Source: Lentzea albidocapillata | GTDB lineage: Bacteria > Actinomycetota > Actinomycetes > Mycobacteriales > Pseudonocardiaceae | Length of the DNA: 64,000 nucleotides | Assembly: GCF_000719115.1 (NCBI RefSeq) | Contig: NZ_JOEA01000014.1 | Coordinates: 310,001 to 374,000, forward strand | Direction of reading: 5' to 3' | Shown here: positions 59,299-64,000 of the stretch, piece after piece | How the letters are laid out: each line of letters begins with the position of its first letter | Position numbering within the stretch: position 1 is the first letter of the stretch | Program-made: the position numbers and the translations under genes | The notes under the pieces: generated by a model | What the model was told of the DNA's origin: nothing | Database searches by the model: none | The model's input: only the letters and a program-made list of their open reading frames with translations

Positions 59299-60423
59299 TC
59301 AGGCCTGCGTAGTCCAGGCGGCGATCTGGGCGCGCGACCGCACGCCCAGCACGGACTTGAGGTCACGCACGTCCGCCTCCACGGTCCGCAGCGACACGTG
59401 CAGCCCGTCCGCGATCTGCTTGTTCGTCAGGCCTTCCGCGACCATCGCGGCGACGCGCAGCAGCCGTTCGTCGCGCCACGAGAGCGCGGCCTCCTCCGGT
59501 TCCGCCTGCGGGCGCGGCGTCGTGACCGACACCCCCGGCAACGCGAACTGCCGGACGGATTCGAGCATCGTGAAGTCGGGTTCGAGCAGTGACCGCGACC
59601 GCAGCCGCTCCGCCATCGCCTGCCCGACGGTCCCCGGCGTCAGCGCAAACCTGTGCAGCGCGACCTTCTCGGCCTCGGTCAGCAACTCGTAGCCGCGGTC
59701 GAACGCGGCGTGCAGCGACCGATGGTGCGCCGGAGCGTCACGAGGTCCCGTGGTGAGGACGGCGAACCGGTCGTCCAGCCGTGCCACGATCTCCTCCAGC
59801 GTCAGCACGCGCACCAGCCGTGCCGCGAGTTCGAGCGCCAGCGGCAACCGGTCCAGCCGCGCGCACACGACGTCCAGCAGCGCGGCGTTCTCGTCGAACT
59901 CGCTGTCGAGCGCCACCGCCCGGTCGACGAACAACCGCTTCGCGTCGCGCGCGCCGAGCGGCTTCAGCCGGTACACCTGCTCCCCCGGCACGTGCAGCGG
60001 CTCGTGGCTGGTGGCCAGGACGCGAAGCGAGGGGTGCGCGGCGATGAGGTGCGCGCAGTCGGCCAGCACGTGCTCGCAGCCGTCCAGCACCAGCAGACCG
60101 GGCCGCGAAGCGTCGGCGAGCAGGTCCGGGACCGTGGTGACGTCCGCCAGTTCTGTCAGCAGGACGTGCTGCCGGTTCGCGATCACCTCGTGCACGAGCC
60201 GCGACTTGCCGACCCCGGGCGGCCCGGTGACGGTGACGATCCTGTTGCGCGCCAGCAGTGTGGTGAGCTCGGCCAGCTCGGTGGTGCGGCCGGCGAAGGT
60301 GTCGAGGCGTGGCGAGGCGGGGACTACGTCGCGGGCACGTTTGCGGTAGGCGCGCTGACGGCACGCGCCGGAGCAGTACTTGGCGGTGGTGGTCAGCTTG
60401 GTGCCGCACTCCTCACACGTCAC
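59299..60423 (-). CDS. LuxR-type regulator with N-terminal zinc ribbon and STAND NTPase domain
   Basis: 374 aa. It begins with a zinc-ribbon-like CEECGTKL...YCSGACRQRAYRKR (Cys pairs within the first 25 residues). The NTPase follows: Walker A TVTGPPGVGKSRLV, Walker B LLVLDGCEHVL and RLPLALELAARLV. The effector end is a LuxR helix-turn-helix (RVAAMVAEGLTNKQIADGLH then VSLRTVEADVRDL). The typical TPR sensor region between NTPase and LuxR is almost missing, so the protein is much shorter than LAL regulators. Target unknown. Confidence 0.88.
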   Translation of the reverse strand: MTCEECGTKLTTTAKYCSGACRQRAYRKRARDVVPASPRLDTFAGRTTELAELTTLLARNRIVTVTGPPGVGKSRLVHEVIANRQHVLLTELADVTTVPDLLADASRPGLLVLDGCEHVLADCAHLIAAHPSLRVLATSHEPLHVPGEQVYRLKPLGARDAKRLFVDRAVALDSEFDENAALLDVVCARLDRLPLALELAARLVRVLTLEEIVARLDDRFAVLTTGPRDAPAHHRSLHAAFDRGYELLTEAEKVALHRFALTPGTVGQAMAERLRSRSLLEPDFTMLESVRQFALPGVSVTTPRPQAEPEEAALSWRDERLLRVAAMVAEGLTNKQIADGLHVSLRTVEADVRDLKSVLGVRSRAQIAAWTTQA

Positions 60424-60552
60424 GAGGAACCGCCAGGGCGCTGCGGGGCAGGCTCGCGCAGGGGTCCCCTTCGGCTTCGGGTCCCCCGCGTCCCACCGTA
60501 GCCAGCAGGTCTGACAGTGCGGCTCGTCGCGCCGTCTCCGCCGGCACTGCGG

Positions 60553-60641
60553 GCACGCCCACTTACCGCGCCCTCGCCGTCCGCGCCGCCAGCGGCTCCG
60601 GCACGCCCACTCACCGGGCCCTCGCCGTCCGCGCCGCCAGC
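60553..60641. repeat. 41-bp direct repeat, period 48, at the 3' end of a LuxR gene
   Basis: 60553-60593 and 60601-60641 are identical except for two bases. The second copy contains the last codons and stop of the minus-strand LuxR gene (LAARTARAR, TGA). The first copy repeats the same codons and ends in TAA, downstream of the real stop. Confidence 0.9.
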
Positions 60642-62635
60642 TGGGTCCGCGAGCTCAATCCCAGCCGCGACAGCATCTGCGTCACGTGCGACCGCACGGT
60701 CGCGACCGAGATCCCCAGCCGCACCGCGATCTCGGTGTTGGTCAGCCCGTCCGCCACGAGATCGGCGATCTCCCGCTGTCGCGCGGTCAGCGGTCCGTCC
60801 TGCCGCGGCGTGCTCACGTACGCGAGCAGCCCGGCGTGGTCGAGCCGCTCCCCCAGCGACCAGGCCCGCGACGCCCGCCGTGGCCCGGCGGAGGACAGCG
60901 CCAGCTCGCGTGCGTCCGCCACCATGCGGTTCCAGGGCTCCTCCTGCCGTGAGCCCCGTGTCCGGCGGGTGGCGGCCGCGGCGGCCATCAGCACCACGGC
61001 GCGGTCGGCGTCGCCCCGGTGTGCCGCCACGATGCCCAGTCCTTCGAGCAGACCTGCTTCCGAGACGGCTGCGGGGGCTCCTACGCGCAGGGCGATCGTG
61101 AAGTGGTGCTCGGCCTGGTCGACGTCGTTCGCCGCCAGCGCGATCACCCCCGCGGTGTGCCGGGAGGCCATCAGGCGGAAGCCGTCCCGGACACCGAGCG
61201 ACAGCGATTCCAGCGCGGCCGCGAGGGCGGCGGTCAGGTCGTTCAGGCGCATCAGGAGCCAGGCGTGGTTGTTCAGGAACGTCATCAGCAGTTCCGGGTC
61301 GCCCAGGAAGCGCGCCGCGGCCACCGACCGTTCGTTGGCGGTGTGGGCGCCGGCGAGGTCGGAGTTGATCCCTCGCGCGTAGCCCAGGGTGTTCCACCCG
61401 CGGGCCTCCCAGGCCGGCCGGCTCATGGCCGGGTGTGCGACGAGGGCCTCCGCGTACCGCAGCGCGGCCGCCTCGTCGCCGGTGAAGCCGGCTAACCACA
61501 CCGCGCGGAAGAGCAGCAACTCCGCGTGGGACGTCAGCGGGCCGTGCGCCAGGGCGGTGGACGCCAGGCGCATCGCCTCGTTGTAGGAACGGTGCAGGTA
61601 CCAGACGTGCACGATGCCCGCGACGAGCCACGTGTGGCGCGAATCGGTGCGCGGGACGCGCCCCACGGCCTGCAGCAGCTGGTGTTCCTGGCTCGCCAGC
61701 CACGTGTCCATCCCGGCCGTGACCACCGGGGCCGCCGAGATGGACTGGATGGTCCCGGTCAGCGAGTCGACCAGCAGGTCGAACGTCGCGTCCGTCTCGC
61801 CGTTCTCCTCCAGCCGCGCCAGGCCGAACAGGCGGATCGACTCGAGCATCCGGAACCGCGCGCCCGACAACGACGGCGAGCGCACCACCAAGGACTTGGC
61901 GCGCAACGAAGCCATCAGTTGCACGACGTCCACCCGGTCGCCGCACACCGCGGCGGCCAGGTTCAGGTCGAAGTCGCCGATCAGCGCGGAGAGCCTGCGA
62001 AACGCGGACTGTTCGGCCGGCGGCAGCAGGTCGTAGCTCCAGCCGATCACGGCGTCGAGCGTGCGGTGGCGGGCGGGCACGTCGGTGCGGGCCGCGGCGA
62101 GTTCGATCGCCAGCGGCAGGTGGTCCCGCACCGAGTCGGCGAGTTCCGGGGCACCGCCGCATTCCACGAACAACTGCCGCGCGTCGGCCGGAGACAGCGG
62201 GCCGACCTCGACGCACATCTCCCCGGCCAGGTCGAGGGGTTCGCGGCTGGTCACCAGGACGCGCAGACGCGGGCACGCGGCGAGCAGCTCCGCCACCGCC
62301 GAGGCGGCCTCGTGGATCAGGTGCTCGCAGTTGTCCAGCACCAGGACGCGGTGATCGGCCAGTGCGCGCCGCACGGTCTCGCGCAGCGGCGAACCGGGCT
62401 CCTCCCACACGTTCAGCGAGAACGCGATCACGTGCCACAGCAGGTCCGGCCGGCGCACGGGCTCCAGTTCGACGACGGCGTCGCCGAGGCTCAGTTCGGC
62501 CGCCAGCCTCGACTTCCCCGCCCCGCCGGGCCCGACGAGCGTCACCAGCCGGTGCCGCCGCAGCAGCCGTCGCACGGTGGTCAGTTCCCGCTCTCGTCCC
62601 ACCAGACGAGTTCGCGAGTCCAGCGACCACCACAT
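60611..62635 (-). CDS. NTPase-TPR-LuxR regulator (LAL-like)
   Basis: 674 aa from ATG 62635 (MWWSLDSRTRLVGRERE). No Shine-Dalgarno is seen, but TAGAAT lies seven bases before the ATG, so a leaderless message is likely. Domains: STAND NTPase with Walker A LVGPGGAGKSRLA, Walker B VLVLDNCEHLI and LPLAIELAAARTD; about 350 aa of TPR-type helices; C-terminal LuxR helix-turn-helix (LTARQREIADLVADGLTNTE then IAVRLGISVATVRSHV). It resembles AfsR-free LAL regulators of secondary metabolism. The 3' terminus is tandemly duplicated. Confidence 0.9.
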   Translation of the reverse strand: MWWSLDSRTRLVGRERELTTVRRLLRRHRLVTLVGPGGAGKSRLAAELSLGDAVVELEPVRRPDLLWHVIAFSLNVWEEPGSPLRETVRRALADHRVLVLDNCEHLIHEAASAVAELLAACPRLRVLVTSREPLDLAGEMCVEVGPLSPADARQLFVECGGAPELADSVRDHLPLAIELAAARTDVPARHRTLDAVIGWSYDLLPPAEQSAFRRLSALIGDFDLNLAAAVCGDRVDVVQLMASLRAKSLVVRSPSLSGARFRMLESIRLFGLARLEENGETDATFDLLVDSLTGTIQSISAAPVVTAGMDTWLASQEHQLLQAVGRVPRTDSRHTWLVAGIVHVWYLHRSYNEAMRLASTALAHGPLTSHAELLLFRAVWLAGFTGDEAAALRYAEALVAHPAMSRPAWEARGWNTLGYARGINSDLAGAHTANERSVAAARFLGDPELLMTFLNNHAWLLMRLNDLTAALAAALESLSLGVRDGFRLMASRHTAGVIALAANDVDQAEHHFTIALRVGAPAAVSEAGLLEGLGIVAAHRGDADRAVVLMAAAAATRRTRGSRQEEPWNRMVADARELALSSAGPRRASRAWSLGERLDHAGLLAYVSTPRQDGPLTARQREIADLVADGLTNTEIAVRLGISVATVRSHVTQMLSRLGLSSRTQLAARTARAR

Positions 62636-63147
62636 GCGCGCGATTCTAGAAGCGGAGGCAATGCGAACAATCGTCGCCCGAGAAATGCAATACCGCTCAC
62701 AAACCGGTTTGAACTGCGCGAACACCGATTTCCACAGGCAGGAGCCCGTGTCCAGGTGAAGATGGCGGATGGTCATGTTGCTGACCTGCGGCGGTTGTCT
62801 CGTCCAGCTGAAGTTTGCGGTGGTGCAGATCTGTGAGCTGCGGTCCGCAAGGTAGCGCGGACGGATGCGGACGGCTGTCGTCCAGGGCTAGCTTGCGGAT
62901 TCCTGGCCCTGGGTCGTCGATGTTGGCCAAGGGCCAGGGCGGGAACGAACCGTCTGTCGTGGTCGGGGAGGCCAGGGAATCGGCTCGATCGCGGTGTCCC
63001 AGAACGGTGAGGACACTGGCTGTGGGCGTTCGAACTGCTCGCCTGCGAGCGCGAGGGTGTCTCCTTCGATGCCGGGGAGCGCGCTGCCCAAGCGGGCGAT
63101 TGGCGAGGGAGATGATCTCCTGGCGCCCTGATTGATCACTGGGCAGT
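62636..63147. other. 512-bp region without a convincing gene
   Basis: Several overlapping frames are open on both strands but none has a good start, ribosome site or recognisable product. One inverted repeat is present (CCTGGCCCT 62902-62910 with AGGGCCAGG 62930-62938). The minus strand shows two adjacent frames that together could be a decayed gene. I cannot identify it. Confidence 0.4.
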
Positions 63148-63900
63148 ATGGGAAACATGCCTGCCATTCCCGAGAGCTCCGCCGTCATCGCCGATGTGGC
63201 CGTGGAGAACGACTACGACGGCTTCGCCGAGGCGTACACGGCCGAGAACGAGACCAGCCTCCTCAACGCCTACTACGTCCGGCCCGCGATCGTGGACCTG
63301 GCCGGCGACGTGGCCGGTCGACGAATTCTCGACGCCGGCTGCGGTGCTGGTCCTGTGTCCGTGGCGCTACGTGATCGGGGAGCCGTCGTGAGCGGCTTCG
63401 ACCGCAGCGCCAAGATGGTGGAGCTGGCCCGGCAGCGGCTCGGCGACGACGTGGACCTGCGGGTCGCCGACATAACGGGCCCGCTGCCGTACCCCGACGG
63501 CGCGTTCGACGACGCCGTCGCCGCTTTGGTGCTGCACTACCTGGAGGACTGGACCGCACCTCTGGCTGAGCTGCGGCGGGTGCTGAAGCCCGGTGGCCGG
63601 CTGATCGTGGTCGTCAACCACCCCATCCTCCTCAAGATGGTGCATCGCGAGACTGACTACTTCGCGACCACCAAGTGGTCCGACGAGTACAACTTCAACG
63701 GCCAGAAGGCCGTGCTCACCTACTGGCACCGGCCGCTGCACGCGATGACCGATGCCTTCACCGCAGCAGGCTTCCGCACCGCCGTCATCAGCGAGCCGCC
63801 TCCGGCGCCGGAAGCCCACGAACTCTTTCCCGACGAGATGGCGAGGTTCCCCTCCGGGGCCTTCCTGAGCTTCATGTTCTTCGTCCTGGAGGCCGCCTAA
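63148..63900 (+). CDS. Class I SAM-dependent methyltransferase
   Basis: 250 aa from ATG 63148 (ATG 63157 is an alternative with GGGA just before it). Motif I is ILDAGCGAGPVSVAL, followed by VVSGFDRSAKMVELAR, DLRVADITGPLPYPDGAFDD and the post-motif strand LRRVLKPGGRLIVVVNHPIL. This is the UbiE/COQ5-like group; the acceptor is unknown. The C-terminal part (AMTDAFTAAGFRTAVI) is normal. A single gene. Confidence 0.9.
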   Translation: MGNMPAIPESSAVIADVAVENDYDGFAEAYTAENETSLLNAYYVRPAIVDLAGDVAGRRILDAGCGAGPVSVALRDRGAVVSGFDRSAKMVELARQRLGDDVDLRVADITGPLPYPDGAFDDAVAALVLHYLEDWTAPLAELRRVLKPGGRLIVVVNHPILLKMVHRETDYFATTKWSDEYNFNGQKAVLTYWHRPLHAMTDAFTAAGFRTAVISEPPPAPEAHELFPDEMARFPSGAFLSFMFFVLEAA

Positions 63901-63937
63901 CTACGGCGTGGCACATGGGTGGCCGCAAGGTCGCGGC

Positions 63938-64000
63938 ATGCTTGCTGACCTTGAGGCTGCGTACAGGCGCTACAGGCCGTTGGCAAGGAACCAACGCGGT
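63938..64000 (+). CDS. Possible start of a gene running out of the window
   Basis: ATG 63938 opens a frame of 21 codons to the window edge (MLADLEAAYRRYRPLARNQR). A ribosome site is weak and there is too little sequence to identify it. Confidence 0.2.
   Translation, partial: MLADLEAAYRRYRPLARNQRG

Noticed and set aside
62697..63188. 163-codon minus-strand frame before the last methyltransferase gene
   Set aside because: Pro/His/Arg-rich, overlaps the methyltransferase start, and lacks any recognisable segment.

Overview
The window is high-GC actinobacterial chromosome. GTG and TTG starts, 4-base ATGA/GTGA gene overlaps, twin-arginine and lipobox exports, a SARP-type regulator, an ECF sigma factor paired with a DGPF protein and many MFS/ABC carriers all fit a filamentous member of the Pseudonocardiales (Lentzea/Saccharothrix/Amycolatopsis-like). 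The genus is an inference from gene style, not from a marker gene. No rRNA, tRNA or CRISPR array was recognised.

Layout. 1-5 kb: the 3' end of metH, then a sugar-binding-type lipoprotein translationally coupled to a membrane GGDEF-EAL enzyme, a likely ligand-sensing c-di-GMP module. 5-24 kb: ordinary accessory chromosome with a phosphotransferase, NUDIX, TetR with a clear operator and its divergent ketopantoate-reductase-like target, a TolB-propeller/amidohydrolase, a metallophosphoesterase, exported proteins of unknown role, a sugar-efflux MFS, a gamma-glutamyltransferase, DedA, two tandem MFS paralogues, an alpha-carbonic anhydrase, YjbR and an MBL-fold hydrolase.

24.19-33.54 kb: a 9.3-kb integrated conjugative-type element that has cut a LysR-family gene after codon 11-13. 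Both halves of the host gene are visible (24159-24197 and 33537-34325), as are attL and attR. The reconstructed attP has imperfect inverted arms placed exactly symmetrically around a GT dinucleotide, as expected for a large serine integrase. The element carries the integrase, an FtsK/TraB-like translocase operon, an orphan Imm1-type immunity gene with small unknown genes, and a NUDIX gene convergent with an XRE-TPR regulator. I see no replication initiator or relaxase. The insertion separates the LysR body from its start codon, promoter and T-N11-A box, so the neighbouring MBL gene has probably lost or changed its regulation.

34-47 kb: methyltransferase, secreted SGNH hydrolase, a coupled pair of secreted proteins (sorbosone/glucose-dehydrogenase-like propeller plus LamG-like protein), a three-gene NMT1/SsuABC-type ABC operon, and a five-gene sugar ABC operon ending in a PhyH dioxygenase. 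The perfect palindrome GGAAAGCGCTTTCC lies upstream of both the propeller operon and the NMT1-type ABC operon, and a near match lies upstream of the GGDEF-EAL operon. This suggests one LacI-type regulon whose regulator lies outside the window.

47-64 kb: regulators and stress or defence functions: a giant SARP/AAA/TPR regulator with a degenerate cyclase-like domain, GntR, pyridoxal kinase, a BlaC-like class A beta-lactamase, two histidine-kinase-like ATPases, CopC, an ECF42-type sigma factor with its DGPF partner, a rifampicin-phosphotransferase-like enzyme, an HPF-like protein, a TlpA-like lipoprotein, two NTPase-LuxR regulators (one with its 3' end tandemly duplicated) and a methyltransferase.
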